A DNA stretch of 64,000 nt from an uncultured Nocardioides sp. (GCF_947489365.1 NZ_CANLDB010000002.1:496001-560000), one strand, 5' to 3'; shown: positions 16,219 through 25,816, counted from the stretch's first letter. Made by a program: numbers and translations. The notes: generated by a model from the sequence alone, not told the origin.

Positions 16219-16224
16219 TAGGGT
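16219..16224 (+). promoter_or_regulatory. Leaderless -10 hexamer of xseA (TAGGGT)
   Basis: TAGGGT is followed by CGCGGC and then the xseA ATG at 16231. The same TAGGGT element precedes glpX. Confidence 0.6.
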
Positions 16225-16230
16225 CGCGGC

Positions 16231-17484
16231 ATGGCCCTGGAGACGTCCGCGGAGGCACCCGCCCCGGTGCGCCAGGTCGCCATGCTCGTCGGGCAGTGGA
16301 TCGGCAAGCTGGGCGCGGTCTGGGTCGAGGGCCAGGTCTCGCAGGTCAACCGCCGTGCCGGCTCCGGGACCGTCTTCCTCACGCTCCGCGACACCCTCGC
16401 CGACGTCAGCGTCACCGTGACCGCGCCGCGGGCGACGCTCGACGCGATGTCGCCGCCGCTGGTCGAGGGCGCCAGCGTGCTGGTCCACGCACGTCCTTCC
16501 TTCTACGCCGCCCGTGGGTCCTTCTCCCTCGCCGCCCGCGAGATCCGGGCCGTCGGCCTCGGCGAGCTCCTCGCCCGCCTCGAGCGCCTGCGACAGCTGC
16601 TCGCCGCCGAGGGGCTCTTCGCCGCCGAGCGCAAGCGCCCCCTCCCCTTCCTCCCCCGTCGCGTCGGGCTCGTCACCGCCCGCGGGTCGGCCGCCGAGCG
16701 CGACGTCGTGGAGAACGCCCGCCGCCGGTTCCCCGGGGTCGTCGTCGAGACGGCGTACGCGACGGTCCAGGGCCACCGCTCCGCCGCGGAGGTGATCGCC
16801 GCCGTCGAACGCCTCGACGCCCACCCGGAGGTCGACGTCATCGTCGTCGCGCGCGGCGGCGGGAACGTGGAGGACCTGCTGCCGTTCTCGGACGAGGGCC
16901 TGGTGCGGGCCGTGTCCCGGGCGCGGACGCCCGTGGTCTCGGCCATCGGTCACGAGCAGGACACCCCGCTGCTCGACCTGGTCGCCGACGTCCGCGCCTC
17001 GACCCCGACCGACGCCGCCCGCCGGGTGGTGCCCGACCTCGCCGAGGAGCAGGCGGGCATCCGCGCGACCCGCGACGTCGCCCGCGCGGTCGTCGTGCGC
17101 CGGGTGGAGCGGGAGCAGGCCGGCCTCGACGCCATCCGTGCCCGGCCGTCCATGGCGGACCCCCGCACGATGCTGACCGCCCGCGGCGAGGAGGTCACCG
17201 CGCTCCGCGACCGGGCCCGGCGCACGCTGGGCCACCGCCTCGACCGTGCCGCCGACGACGTCGACCACCGCCGCGCCCGCGCCCGGGCGCTGTCGCCGCT
17301 GGCGACGCTGCGGCGGGGATACGCCGTCGTGACGGACGCCGACGGTCACGTGCTGAGCGCCGCGACGGCCGGGGTGGGCGACGGGCTGGTGGTGCGCGTG
17401 GCCGACGGCCGGCTGCGGGCCACGACCACCGCGGTGGAGACCGAGGACCTGACCGGGGACGTGACGACGGAGGAGGAGACGTGA
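16231..17484 (+). CDS. xseA: Exodeoxyribonuclease VII large subunit
   Basis: This is the catalytic subunit of ExoVII, which degrades single-stranded DNA from both ends. The 417-residue protein has an N-terminal OB-fold ([19 protein letters not shown]), the catalytic domain with [15 protein letters not shown] and the [16 protein letters not shown] motif, [16 protein letters not shown], and an Arg-rich coiled coil (about 275-350). The ending [13 protein letters not shown] is typical. The start follows a TAGGGT element by 6 nt. The GTG of xseB overlaps its stop, so the two subunits are translated together. Confidence 0.97.
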   Translation: MALETSAEAPAPVRQVAMLVGQWIGKLGAVWVEGQVSQVNRRAGSGTVFLTLRDTLADVSVTVTAPRATLDAMSPPLVEGASVLVHARPSFYAARGSFSLAAREIRAVGLGELLARLERLRQLLAAEGLFAAERKRPLPFLPRRVGLVTARGSAAERDVVENARRRFPGVVVETAYATVQGHRSAAEVIAAVERLDAHPEVDVIVVARGGGNVEDLLPFSDEGLVRAVSRARTPVVSAIGHEQDTPLLDLVADVRASTPTDAARRVVPDLAEEQAGIRATRDVARAVVVRRVEREQAGLDAIRARPSMADPRTMLTARGEEVTALRDRARRTLGHRLDRAADDVDHRRARARALSPLATLRRGYAVVTDADGHVLSAATAGVGDGLVVRVADGRLRATTTAVETEDLTGDVTTEEET

Positions 17485-17699
17485 GCGACACCGACGAGGC
17501 CGCAGTGGAGCCCCTGGGCTACGAAGCCGCCCGCGAGCAGCTGGTCGAGGTGGTGGGCCGGCTGGAGTCGGGCGGCACCTCGCTGGAGGAGTCCCTACGG
17601 CTGTGGGAGCAGGCCGAGGAGCTCGCCCGCACCTGCCAGGCGTGGCTCGACGGCGCCCGGGAACGGCTGGACGCCGTCCTCGGGGAGGCCGACGACTGA
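17481..17699 (+). CDS. xseB: Exodeoxyribonuclease VII small subunit
   Basis: The 72-residue partner of XseA wraps the coiled coil of the large subunit and is needed for activity. It has the family core [27 protein letters not shown], followed by [26 protein letters not shown] 17481 overlaps the xseA stop by 4 nt. It converges with the DUF4245 gene, whose stop lies only 9 nt away. Confidence 0.95.
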   Translation: MSDTDEAAVEPLGYEAAREQLVEVVGRLESGGTSLEESLRLWEQAEELARTCQAWLDGARERLDAVLGEADD

Positions 17700-17708
17700 C
17701 GACCGCGG

Positions 17709-18293
17709 CTACCGGTCCTGGGCGGGCAGCGGGTCCTTGGTGAGCGACTCGAGGAACGCGACGACCTGCTCGTCCGGCGCGGACCCGTGGACGAGGACGT
17801 CCTCGCCGTCGACCTCGGCGGCGTAGCCGACCTCGCCCTCGCCATCGGTGTACTCGGTCCAGTCGGTCGCGAGGTCGCTGTCGAGCGTCACCTCGTCGCC
17901 GGTCTCGACGTCGTCGTCGAACCAGAGTTCGACCATGTCGTCGAGCCGGTCGCCCTGCGAGACGCCGACGAACCGCTGGTCGTCGGTCAGGACACCGAGC
18001 GACCAGACCGTGCGCTCACTGCCCGACTCGGGTCCGAGGTCGACGCTGGTGGCCTCCCATCCCTCGGGGAGCGAGGTCGGGTAGACGGGCTCGAGTCCGC
18101 TCTCCTGCGCGAGGCCGACCGTCTCGACGTAGTCGAGGGCCTGGACGGGCTCGAAGTCGTTGTCGCGGAAGAGCCCCCGCCACGCCACGAAGGCCACGAC
18201 GACGAGGACCGCCACGATCATGGCGCCGACCAGCCCGGAGAACGAGCGGTTGTAGCGCCCGGGGCGCCCGGCCGGCTGTCGGGTCTGGCTCAC
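17709..18293 (-). CDS. DUF4245 membrane-anchored protein
   Basis: A DUF4245 protein of about 194 residues, with a basic N-terminus, one transmembrane helix (LVGAMIVAVLVVVAFVAW, about 22-39) and an extracytoplasmic domain with LPEGWEATSVDLG, WSLGVLTDDQRFVGVSQGD and a C-terminal VLVHGSAPDEQVVAFLESL. The frame opens at 18353, but GTG 18293 is preceded 6 nt upstream by GAGAAT and fits the usual N-terminal length. In M. tuberculosis the homologue Rv1100 sits beside glpX (recalled); here the modABC cluster separates them. The function is unknown. Confidence 0.85.
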   Translation of the reverse strand: MSQTRQPAGRPGRYNRSFSGLVGAMIVAVLVVVAFVAWRGLFRDNDFEPVQALDYVETVGLAQESGLEPVYPTSLPEGWEATSVDLGPESGSERTVWSLGVLTDDQRFVGVSQGDRLDDMVELWFDDDVETGDEVTLDSDLATDWTEYTDGEGEVGYAAEVDGEDVLVHGSAPDEQVVAFLESLTKDPLPAQDR

Positions 18294-18391
18294 GCCACCA
18301 TTCTCCCCGGACGACGGTGACGTCGGCGCATTCGTCCTCAGGTGCGGACGCACTCTGGGTTTCGGGCCGCGAATGCGGCATGATCCGCGCC

Positions 18392-18787
18392 GTGACCCAG
18401 TACCGCATCGCCGAGGCCGCCGAGCTGCTCGGCGTCAGCGACGACACCGTCCGACGCTGGATCGACGCCGGACGGCTCCCGTCCGACGTCGACGGCAGCC
18501 GGACCGTCGTCCCGGGCGTCGACCTGGCCCGTCTGGCCGAGTCGCTCGCCGACCACCCCGACCGGGAGCGGACCCGCGCCGCCGCGGTCAGCGCCCGCAA
18601 CCGTCTGCAGGGGATCGTCGTCAAGGTCACGCTCGACACCGTCATGGCCCAGGTCGACATGATCTGCGGCCCCTACCGGATGGTGTCGCTGATGAGCGCC
18701 GAGGCGGCCCGCGAGCTGGGTCTCGAGCCCGGCGCCCGGGCCATCGCCTCGGTGAAGTCCACCAACGTCGTCGTGGAGCGCCCGTGA
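18392..18787 (+). CDS. HTH-Mop regulator/molbindin fusion
   Basis: A protein of about 131 residues with two parts. Residues 1-25 form a MerR/excisionase-type helix-turn-helix (YRIAEAAELLGVSDDTVRRW). Residues about 68-131 form a Mop (TOBE-like) molybdate-binding domain (SARNRLQGIVVKVTLDTVMA, ending IASVKSTNVVVER). It is the first gene of the modABC operon and overlaps modA by 4 nt, so it is the likely molybdate sensor for this operon. GTG 18392 is chosen because CATGAT lies 7 nt upstream; ATG 18380 in the same frame is the alternative. Direct DNA binding is inferred. Confidence 0.85.
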   Translation: MTQYRIAEAAELLGVSDDTVRRWIDAGRLPSDVDGSRTVVPGVDLARLAESLADHPDRERTRAAAVSARNRLQGIVVKVTLDTVMAQVDMICGPYRMVSLMSAEAARELGLEPGARAIASVKSTNVVVERP

Positions 18788-19572
18788 ACCGTCGTCTCGC
18801 CGTCCTCGCCCCCGCCACGCTCCTCGTGGCCACCCTCGCCGCCTGCGGGGGTGGTGACGACGGCGGCTCGGGCGGCTCCGCTGACTCCGGGGGTGGCGAC
18901 ACCGTCCTGCGCGTGCAGGCCGCTGCCTCCCTGACCGACGCGTTCGACCAGATCGCCGAGGAGTTCGAGGCCCAGAACGAGGGCGTGAGCGTCGAGGCGA
19001 CGTACGACTCCTCCGGCACCCTCGCCGAGCAGGCCGCCGACCAGGCCCCCGGCGACGTGCTCGCCACCGCCGACGAGAACTCCATGCAGACCGCCGTCGA
19101 CGGTGACGCGATCGCCTCGGGCCCGGAGGTCTTCGCGACCAACACGCTGGTCGTCGTCGTGCCCGCCGGCAACCCGGCGGGCATCGAGTCCTTCGAGGAC
19201 CTCGACGGGGACGACGTTACGTACGTGGCCTGCGTCGACACCGCGCCCTGCGGCGCCATCGCGCAGACCCTGATCGACGACGCCGGCTTCACCAACGAGC
19301 CCGCCAGCCTGGAGCCCGACGTCCGCGCGACGCTCGAGCGCGTCGTGGCCGACGAGGCCGACGCCGGCCTCGTCTACACGACCGACGCGATGTCGGCGAG
19401 CGGCGACGTGGAGACCATCGAGATCCCGGGTGCCGAGGACGACCCGACGTCGTACCCGATCGGGGTGCTGGAGCAGTCCGAGGACGCCGAGGCCGCCCAG
19501 GCCTTCGTCGACCTGGTGCTGTCCGACTACGGTCAGGGCGTGCTGTCGGACGCAGGCTTCGGGAGCCCGTGA
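18784..19572 (+). CDS. modA: Molybdate ABC transporter substrate-binding lipoprotein
   Basis: A 262-residue ModA. The signal ends in LAACGGGDDGG with lipidated Cys at about 21, then a Gly/Ser linker. The binding fold starts VLRVQAAASLTDAFDQIAEEFE and contains ATYDSSGTLAEQAADQAPGDV (anion-contact Ser), VFATNTLVVVVPAGNPAGI, CVDTAPCGAIAQTL and EADAGLVYTTDA. Tungstate is also a common ligand of this family. GTG 18784 overlaps the regulator stop, and the TGA overlaps the modB GTG. Confidence 0.95.
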   Translation: MNRRLAVLAPATLLVATLAACGGGDDGGSGGSADSGGGDTVLRVQAAASLTDAFDQIAEEFEAQNEGVSVEATYDSSGTLAEQAADQAPGDVLATADENSMQTAVDGDAIASGPEVFATNTLVVVVPAGNPAGIESFEDLDGDDVTYVACVDTAPCGAIAQTLIDDAGFTNEPASLEPDVRATLERVVADEADAGLVYTTDAMSASGDVETIEIPGAEDDPTSYPIGVLEQSEDAEAAQAFVDLVLSDYGQGVLSDAGFGSP

Positions 19573-20381
19573 CGCGCGGGCTCGGTCGTCCGCCCCTGGT
19601 CCTGCTGGTCCCGGCGGGGATCGCGCTCACGCTGCTGCTCGTCCCGCTCGTCTCGCTGCTCGTCGTCACGCCCTGGGCCCGGCTGCCCGAGCTCGTCGCC
19701 TCCGAGGAGGTCCTCGACGCGCTCCGGCTGACCGGGCTGGCGTCGCTGTCCACCGTGGTGGTGTGCCTGCTCATCGGCACGCCGCTGGCCTGGGTGCTTG
19801 CGCGGGTCGAGTTCCGCGGCCGGTCCGTGGCCCGCGCGCTGGTGACCGTGCCGCTGGTCCTGCCCCCGGTCGTCGCCGGTGTCGCCCTGGTCTCCGCGCT
19901 GGGGCGCAGCGGCGTCGTCGGCTCGGTGCTGCGCGACGCGACCGGGGTCGTGATCCCGTACACGACCCCGGCCGTCGTCATCGCCCACACCTTCGTGGCG
20001 ATGCCGTTCTACGTCCTCTCGGTGGAGGGGGCGCTGCGCGCCAGCGGCGAGCGGTACGACGCCGTGGCCGCGACCCTGGGCGCGACACGGTGGACGACCT
20101 TCCGCCGCGTCACGCTGCCGCTCGCGATGCCCGGCGTGGTCGCGGGCGCCGTCCTCGCGTGGGCGCGGTCGCTGGGCGAGTTCGGCGCCACGGTGACGTT
20201 CGCCGGCAACTACCAGGGCATCACCCAGACGATGCCGTCGCTGATCTACCAGACCCTGCAGAACGACCGCGAGACCGCGCAGACGCTCAGCATCATCCTC
20301 CTCGGCGTCTCGATCGGGGTCCTCGCGCTGCTGCGCAACCGGTGGCTGAACGCCGGCGGGACCACGGGGGCCGGCGCATGA
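19569..20381 (+). CDS. modB: Molybdate ABC transporter permease
   Basis: The 270-residue ModB has about six transmembrane helices. The cytoplasmic EAA loop [28 protein letters not shown] contacts ModC. A distinctive [20 protein letters not shown] segment is typical of molybdate permeases. GTG 19569 overlaps the modA stop, and the end overlaps the modC ATG. It provides the membrane channel for molybdate import used in molybdopterin-enzyme maturation. Confidence 0.96.
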   Translation: MTRGLGRPPLVLLVPAGIALTLLLVPLVSLLVVTPWARLPELVASEEVLDALRLTGLASLSTVVVCLLIGTPLAWVLARVEFRGRSVARALVTVPLVLPPVVAGVALVSALGRSGVVGSVLRDATGVVIPYTTPAVVIAHTFVAMPFYVLSVEGALRASGERYDAVAATLGATRWTTFRRVTLPLAMPGVVAGAVLAWARSLGEFGATVTFAGNYQGITQTMPSLIYQTLQNDRETAQTLSIILLGVSIGVLALLRNRWLNAGGTTGAGA

Positions 20382-21382
20382 GCAACGGACTGCTCGCCCG
20401 GATCGAGGTCCCCGGTCGCCTCGCGGCCGACGTCGAGGCGGGAGCCGGCGAGGTCCTGGCCGTGATCGGCCCCAACGGCGCCGGCAAGACCACCCTGCTC
20501 ACCGCCCTCGCCGGCCTCGTGGACATGACGGGGCACGTCGAGGTCGGGGGCCGCTCGTGGACCGACCCTCCCCTGCCCGTGCGCGACCGGCGGGTGGGGT
20601 GGGTGGTGCAGGGCCAGGCGCTCTTCCCGCACCTCTCGGCACTCGACAACGTCGCGTTCGGGCTCCGCGCCCGCGGCGTGCGCCGGTCCGAGGCCGCCGA
20701 GCGCGCCCAGGCCTGGCTCGACCGGCTCGGGGTCGGCCCGCTGTCCGGGCGTCGGCCGGGTGCGCTCTCGGGCGGCCAGGCGCAGCGGGTGACGATCGCA
20801 CGGGCGCTGGTCACCGAGCCGGACCTGCTGCTGCTCGACGAGCCGTTCTCCGGGCTGGACGTGGGCGTCGCGGCCGCGCTCCGGATCGAGCTCGCCGCCC
20901 ACCTCGCGGACTTCGCCGGCGTGACGCTGATGGTGACCCACGACGCGCTCGACGCCCTGACGCTGGCCCAGCGGGTCGTCGTCCTGGACGACGGGCGGGT
21001 GGCGCAGTCCGGGACGCCGGCCGACGTCGCCGCCCACCCGCGGACCGACCACGTCGCCCGGCTGGTCGGGCTGAACGTGCTGGCCGGTCCCGACGGGTTC
21101 ACGGCGTTCCGCCCTCAGGACGTCACCGTCTCGACCGCGCGGCCCGAGGGGTCCGCGCGCCTGCGGTGGCAGGGACGGGTCAGCGGGCTGACGCCGCACG
21201 GGGACGCCGTCCGCGTCCAGGTGGACACGCGCTCCTCCGCCGGGACCGACCTGCTCGCCGACGTCACCCCGGAGGCCACCGCCGAGCTGGCGCTCGTCCC
21301 CGGGGCCGAGGTGTGGCTGACGGTCAAGGCGACCGCGGCACGGACGTACGACCGCGGACCGGACCTGCGCGACTCGCCCTGA
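20378..21382 (+). CDS. modC: Molybdate ABC transporter ATP-binding protein
   Basis: A 334-residue ATPase for molybdate uptake. It has Walker [12 protein letters not shown], a Q-loop in [11 protein letters not shown], the signature [15 protein letters not shown], Walker [13 protein letters not shown] and switch TLMVTHD. After about residue 230 there is a TOBE-like regulatory domain ([13 protein letters not shown] to [11 protein letters not shown]). The N-terminal strand ([19 protein letters not shown]) is shortened relative to typical ABC domains. The ATG overlaps the modB stop; glpX begins 29 nt downstream from its own promoter. Confidence 0.95.
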   Translation: MSNGLLARIEVPGRLAADVEAGAGEVLAVIGPNGAGKTTLLTALAGLVDMTGHVEVGGRSWTDPPLPVRDRRVGWVVQGQALFPHLSALDNVAFGLRARGVRRSEAAERAQAWLDRLGVGPLSGRRPGALSGGQAQRVTIARALVTEPDLLLLDEPFSGLDVGVAAALRIELAAHLADFAGVTLMVTHDALDALTLAQRVVVLDDGRVAQSGTPADVAAHPRTDHVARLVGLNVLAGPDGFTAFRPQDVTVSTARPEGSARLRWQGRVSGLTPHGDAVRVQVDTRSSAGTDLLADVTPEATAELALVPGAEVWLTVKATAARTYDRGPDLRDSP

Positions 21383-21398
21383 GCCTCCCGGCGTGCCC

Positions 21399-21404
21399 TA
21401 GGGT
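21399..21404 (+). promoter_or_regulatory. Leaderless -10 hexamer of glpX (TAGGGT)
   Basis: TAGGGT plus 7 nt places the transcription start on the glpX ATG at 21412, separate from the mod operon. Confidence 0.55.
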
Positions 21405-21411
21405 TCGGAGC

Positions 21412-22449
21412 ATGACCGACGCCGCTCCTGACGCCGTCCCCGACTCGCTCGCGGTCGCCCCCATGTCTCCCGACCGGAACCTCGCGCTGGAGCTCGTCCG
21501 CGTGACCGAGGCGGCCGCGATGGCGGCCGGTCGCTGGGTGGGACGGGGCGACAAGAACGGCGCCGACGGCGTCGCGGTCCACGCCATGCGCGTGATGATC
21601 TCGACGATCCAGATGAACGGCACCGTCGTCATCGGCGAGGGCGAGAAGGACGACGCCCCGATGCTCTACAACGGCGAGCAGGTCGGCGACGGCACCGGCC
21701 CGGAGTGCGACGTCGCCGTCGACCCGATCGACGGCACCACGCTGACCGCGAAGGGCATGAGCAACGCGGTCGCCGTCCTCGCGGTCTCCCCGCGGGGCTC
21801 GATGTACGACCCGTCCGCGGTGTTCTACATGGAGAAGCTCGTGACGGGCCCGGAGGCCGCGGACGTCGTCGACATCCGGCTCCCGGTCGCCGAGAACATC
21901 GCCCGCGTCGCGAAGGCCAAGGGCTCCTCGAAGGAGGACGTCACCGTCGTCCTGCTCGACCGACCGCGCCACGAGGCGCTGGCCGAGGAGATCCGCGCGA
22001 CCGGTGCGCGCATCAAGTTCATCGTGGACGGCGACGTCGCGGGCGCGATCGCGGCCGCCCGGCCCGGCAGCGGCGTCGACCTGCTGCTCGGCATCGGCGG
22101 CACCCCCGAGGGGATCATCACCGCCTGCGCGATGAAGTGCGTGGGCGGCGTGATCCAGGGGCGTCTCTGGCCGACGGACGACGAGGAGCGACAGCGCGCC
22201 CTCGACGCCGGGCACGACCTGGACCCCGACCACGTCCTCGCCACCGACGACCTGGTCACCGGCGACGACTGCTTCTTCGTCGCCACCGGCATCACGGACG
22301 GCGACCTCATGCGCGGCGTGCAGTACCGCGGCGGCGGCGCCACCACCGAGTCGCTGGTCATGCGCTCCCGCTCCGGCACCATCCGCGCCATCCGCTCCGA
22401 GCACCGCCTCAGCAAGCTCCGGGCCTACTCGGCGATCGACTTCGACTGA
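21412..22449 (+). CDS. glpX: Class II fructose-1,6-bisphosphatase
   Basis: GlpX hydrolyses fructose-1,6-bisphosphate in gluconeogenesis and is usually the only FBPase in actinobacteria. The 345-residue protein has [15 protein letters not shown] (metal Glu/Asp), [43 protein letters not shown] and [16 protein letters not shown] 14-residue N-terminal extension precedes the conserved [17 protein letters not shown]. Its promoter abuts the end of modC. It is followed by a 423-bp gap rich in repeats. Its synteny with fumC and DUF4245 matches mycobacteria. Confidence 0.97.
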   Translation: MTDAAPDAVPDSLAVAPMSPDRNLALELVRVTEAAAMAAGRWVGRGDKNGADGVAVHAMRVMISTIQMNGTVVIGEGEKDDAPMLYNGEQVGDGTGPECDVAVDPIDGTTLTAKGMSNAVAVLAVSPRGSMYDPSAVFYMEKLVTGPEAADVVDIRLPVAENIARVAKAKGSSKEDVTVVLLDRPRHEALAEEIRATGARIKFIVDGDVAGAIAAARPGSGVDLLLGIGGTPEGIITACAMKCVGGVIQGRLWPTDDEERQRALDAGHDLDPDHVLATDDLVTGDDCFFVATGITDGDLMRGVQYRGGGATTESLVMRSRSGTIRAIRSEHRLSKLRAYSAIDFD

Positions 22450-22872
22450 GGGACGAAGTCGAAACAGTCGATCGGGTCGAGTAAGGGGCGCGACCGAGGA
22501 ACGAGGTCGCGGGCCGCATCGAGACACCGGTGAGCCGACCGCCTCCCTGGAGCGGCAGCCGGCGAGTGGCAGGGCGGCAACGAGTGGCACCCGAGCCGAG
22601 TCGGCTGAAAAGCACCGACTGAGCGCTGGCGAAGGAATGCGGCTTCTGCCGACTCGGCGATCGGAAGGAGCGGCGGGCAGGTGGCGGGTCAGGCCGCCCG
22701 AGAGGGTTGGTCCGTACGTCGGAGGAGCCGGTGATCGAGGGAAAGCCAGACGCGGCCGACGTACGCCGAGGGGCGCACACTGCTGCCGGCACGACGCCGT
22801 ACAGCTGCGCAGACGTGCCGACTCGACCCCCTACAGCTGCGCAGACGTGCCGACTCAACCGCGACTCGGCGG
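22450..22872. repeat. Repeat-bearing gap between convergent genes
   Basis: There is no credible gene in these 423 bases. The gap holds one copy of a dispersed repeat (about 22471-22527, with GCGACCGAGGAACGAGGTCGC). It also holds an inverted pair of GCCGAGTCGGC/GCCGACTCGGC (22595-22605 and 22648-22658) and a 25-bp direct repeat at 22800-22824 and 22832-22856 (period 32, ending CCGACTC). Confidence 0.8.
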
Positions 22873-23709
22873 TCAGGCAGGGACCGCGACGGGGACCGGG
22901 GTGCAGGCGGCGGCGAGGGCGGTGAGGACAGTGCCGACGACGGTGGGGTCGACGGCCATCCCGCAGTGCGACGTGGTGACCTCGACGCCCCGTGCGCGGG
23001 GGTGGGTGCAGGCGCGCCAGTCGACCACGCCGTCGCGCCGTGAGTACACGGCCGTCCACGGCACGTGGGGGGCGAGCGGAGCGGCCGTGGCCTCGAAGGC
23101 GAGGCGGGCGCAGTCGCCGCGGACGCAGTCGCCGGCCATGACGCCGGGCAGGCCGGCGGCGGCGAGGCGGGTCAGCGTGCCGACGCCGACGGTGAGCAGG
23201 CGGTGGTGGGCGCCGGGCGCCTGCACGGGGCTGCCGAGGGTGACGAGGCCGGCGACCAGGTCGGGGCGGCGGCCGGCGAGGCCGCGCGCCAGCATGCCGC
23301 CGAGGCTGTGGCCGACCAGCAGCACGGGGCTCCCCCGCCGGATCGCGATCGCCTCGGCGCGACGCTCGATCGCGTCGAGCACGGTCTGGGTGCAGCCCAC
23401 GTTGGCGTGGATGCCCGAACGGTGGGTCCGGTAGCCCTGCGCGCGCAGCTCGCGCGCCATCCAGGACAGCGAGCGGTCCCCCGCCATGAAGCCGGGCACG
23501 AGCAGCACCGGCTGGCCGACGCGGGCCGGTCGCGGGGCGGCGTACGGCGTCCCGCGGCGGTGCCGCCGGTCCGCGAGGCCGTGCGCGGCGGCCCGTCCGA
23601 CCTCGGGCAGGATCCGCGCCTCGCGGGCGATCGCCCTCAGCCCGGGTGGGGCGAACCCGTCCGGGCAGAGGAACGCCGCCAGCGCGGTCCCACCTGTGGC
23701 CCTCGTCAC
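22873..23709 (-). CDS. Alpha/beta hydrolase, lipase-like
   Basis: This 278-residue alpha/beta-hydrolase has the oxyanion-hole strand QPVLLVPGFMAGD, the nucleophile elbow VGHSLGGML (Ser135), LVTLGSPVQAPG, VYSRRDGVVDW (acid Asp) and TTSHCGMAVDP (catalytic His). The arrangement resembles triacylglycerol lipase/EstA-type enzymes. There is no clear signal peptide. The frame opens earlier, at 23892, but a TACTGT element ends 6 nt before GTG 23709, which fits the family N-terminus. It diverges from another alpha/beta hydrolase. The substrate is unknown. Confidence 0.82.
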   Translation of the reverse strand: MTRATGGTALAAFLCPDGFAPPGLRAIAREARILPEVGRAAAHGLADRRHRRGTPYAAPRPARVGQPVLLVPGFMAGDRSLSWMARELRAQGYRTHRSGIHANVGCTQTVLDAIERRAEAIAIRRGSPVLLVGHSLGGMLARGLAGRRPDLVAGLVTLGSPVQAPGAHHRLLTVGVGTLTRLAAAGLPGVMAGDCVRGDCARLAFEATAAPLAPHVPWTAVYSRRDGVVDWRACTHPRARGVEVTTSHCGMAVDPTVVGTVLTALAAACTPVPVAVPA

Positions 23710-23715
23710 ATACCC

Positions 23716-23721
23716 ACAGTA
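23716..23721 (-). promoter_or_regulatory. Leaderless -10 hexamer (TACTGT)
   Basis: TACTGT on the minus strand is followed by 6 nt and then GTG 23709. A CCTGTG/CACAGG inverted pair (23743-23748 and 23754-23759) lies just upstream in the shared divergent region. Confidence 0.5.
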
Positions 23722-23773
23722 CGGCGTCGCGGGTATCCGTGTCCTGTGTTCGCCACAGGTGTTGACTGAACCC

Positions 23774-24763
23774 ATGAGCACCGACTTCGACCGCCTCCCG
23801 GACTTCACCGGACCGGCCGAGCCCGACGCCGCGGACGCCCCGGAGGCGCTCGCCCGCGTCGTCGCGTCGCAGGAGATGTTCGCGCCCGTCAACGACGGGG
23901 TCGAGATCTGCTACCAGACCTTCGGCAACCCCGACGACGAGCCGCTGCTGCTCGTCATGGGCCTCTCCGGCCCCATGAACTGGTGGGACGAGCCGCTGTG
24001 CCGCATGTTCGCCCGGCGGGGCTTCTTCGTCGTGCGCTACGACAACCGCGACGTCGGCCGCTCCTCCCGCATCCGCCGCCGGGTCAGCCGCAACTCCCTG
24101 GTCCGCGGGTTCCTCGGCCTGTCGGTCGACGCGCCGTACTCGATCAGCGACCTCGCCGACGACGCCGCCGGCCTGCTCGACCACCTCGGCCTGCGCTCCG
24201 CGCACGTCGTCGGCGTCTCGATGGGCGGGATGATCGTCCAGGACCTCGCGCTGCACCACACCGGCCGCGTCCGGTCGATGACGTCGGTGATGTCGACGAC
24301 CGGGCGTCGCACCGTGGGCTGGCAGCACCCCCGGCTCCTGCCCGCCCTGACGATGTCCCGCCACGCCGGCAAGGAGGCGTACGTCGAGACCTCGGCGACG
24401 TTCTGGAAGCTGATCGGCTCGCCGGGCTACCCGGACCCCGAGGACGTCGTGAAGGCGCGCGCGGCCGAGACCTGGGACCGCGGCATCTCGAACGGCGGCG
24501 TGCTGCGGCAGATGCTGGCGATCGTGAGCCAGCCGGACCGCACCCGCGCCCTGCACTCGCTGCGCGTCCCGACGCTGGTCGTGCACGGCGACGCGGACCT
24601 CATGGTCAACCTGTCCGGCGGCCGCGCGACGGCCCGCGCCGTCCCGGACGCCGAGCTGGTCGTCGTCCCCGGCATGGGCCACGACATCCCCGCCGCGCTC
24701 TACCCCTCGTTCGCCGACGCCGTCCGTCGTACGGCGGACCGGGCGGTCCCGTCAGCCGGCTGA
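23774..24763 (+). CDS. Alpha/beta fold hydrolase
   Basis: A 329-residue alpha/beta hydrolase of the DhaA/TetX-resistance-like esterase group. It shows LLLVMGLSGPMNWWDE (oxyanion region), FFVVRYDNRDVGRS, the nucleophile elbow VVGVSMGGM (Ser149), VPTLVVHGDADLMV (acid) and VVPGMGHDIP (His). The first 40 residues are an acidic Pro/Ala-rich lead. It is divergent from the lipase-like gene at 22873-23709. Its last 12 bases overlap the 3' end of the convergent LacI-family gene. The substrate is unknown. Confidence 0.85.
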   Translation: MSTDFDRLPDFTGPAEPDAADAPEALARVVASQEMFAPVNDGVEICYQTFGNPDDEPLLLVMGLSGPMNWWDEPLCRMFARRGFFVVRYDNRDVGRSSRIRRRVSRNSLVRGFLGLSVDAPYSISDLADDAAGLLDHLGLRSAHVVGVSMGGMIVQDLALHHTGRVRSMTSVMSTTGRRTVGWQHPRLLPALTMSRHAGKEAYVETSATFWKLIGSPGYPDPEDVVKARAAETWDRGISNGGVLRQMLAIVSQPDRTRALHSLRVPTLVVHGDADLMVNLSGGRATARAVPDAELVVVPGMGHDIPAALYPSFADAVRRTADRAVPSAG

Positions 24764-25792
24764 GCCCGGCGTGACGGCCGCGGCGGCCGGCACCGACCCC
24801 CCGCGGACCACGGGCATCGCCAGCCGGGTCACCGGCGCGTGGCTGCCGGGGGGCGCGAGCAGCACCTCGACGGCGCGGGCCCCCAGCGCGACGAACGGCA
24901 GGGCCACGCTGGTCAGCGTGGGCGTCAGCCAGCCGGCGAGGTCGGAGCCGTCGAAGGAGACCACGGCGACGTCGTCGGGGACGACGGCGCCGTGCGCCGC
25001 CAGCGCCTGGTAGGCGCCCATGGCCACCCGGTCGTTCAGGCAGACCAGCGCCCCGTCGCGCGCGGCCGGCGTCCACCAGCAGGAGACCGCGTCCCGGGCC
25101 GCCGGGACCGTCCAGTCGCAGCGGACGACGTCGGCGATCGTCCGTCCCAGCTCGCCCAGCCGCTCCTCCAGCCCCGCGAGGCGCATGGCGCCGGCGTACG
25201 ACCCCTGCTCGGCCTCGTCCCCGACCACGACGACCGGTCCGGCGCAGCGCGCCACCAGGTCCGCGGCGCTGCGGCCTCCCCCGACCTCGTCGGGCACGAC
25301 CGCGGGCAGGCCGCTCGCCGGGTCCACGCAGTTCAGCAGGACGGCGCGCGACTGCGCCAGCGCGAGCGGGACGGAGACCTCGCGGTGGCGCAGCGTCGCG
25401 TAGACGATGCCGTCCACGCCCTGGTCCAGCATCTGGTCCACCAGCAGCCGCTCGACCAGCGGGTCGCCGTCGGTCTCGCCGACGAGGAGGAGGAGGTCGG
25501 ACTCCCGCGCGGCGGCACTGGCCCCGGTCAGCATGCGGCTCGCGAAGTGCCCGCTGGCCACGGAGTCGGAGACGAGGCCGACCGTGCCCGTCCGCGCCGT
25601 GCGCAGGCTGCGGGCGGTCCGGTTGGGCCGGTAGCCGAGGTCGACGACCGCGGACCGCACCCGGTCCACGGCGTCGGCCGAGATGCGCATCTCGGCCGAG
25701 CGCCCGTTGAGGATGTACGACGCGGTGGTTCGTGAGACGCCGGCGCGCGCGGCCACGTCCGCCAACCGTGCCTTCCGGACACCTCGGACCAT
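24752..25792 (-). CDS. LacI family transcriptional repressor
   Basis: The 346-residue regulator has a classic LacI helix-turn-helix (RLADVAARAGVSRTTASYILNGR) and hinge helix (NRTARSLRT), followed by a sugar-binding core (GTVGLVSDSVASGHFASRML, QMLDQGVDGIVYATLR, ALVCLNDRVAMGAYQAL, VVSFDGSDLAGWL). The ATG has a GGGAG 7 nt upstream, unlike the many leaderless genes around it. It diverges from the LpqY-SugABC-like operon, and an 18-bp CG-centred palindrome lies between them, so it is the probable repressor of that transporter. Confidence 0.93.
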   Translation of the reverse strand: MVRGVRKARLADVAARAGVSRTTASYILNGRSAEMRISADAVDRVRSAVVDLGYRPNRTARSLRTARTGTVGLVSDSVASGHFASRMLTGASAAARESDLLLLVGETDGDPLVERLLVDQMLDQGVDGIVYATLRHREVSVPLALAQSRAVLLNCVDPASGLPAVVPDEVGGGRSAADLVARCAGPVVVVGDEAEQGSYAGAMRLAGLEERLGELGRTIADVVRCDWTVPAARDAVSCWWTPAARDGALVCLNDRVAMGAYQALAAHGAVVPDDVAVVSFDGSDLAGWLTPTLTSVALPFVALGARAVEVLLAPPGSHAPVTRLAMPVVRGGSVPAAAAVTPGSAG

Positions 25793-25816
25793 TCGTCACT
25801 CCCGTCTCACGCGACC

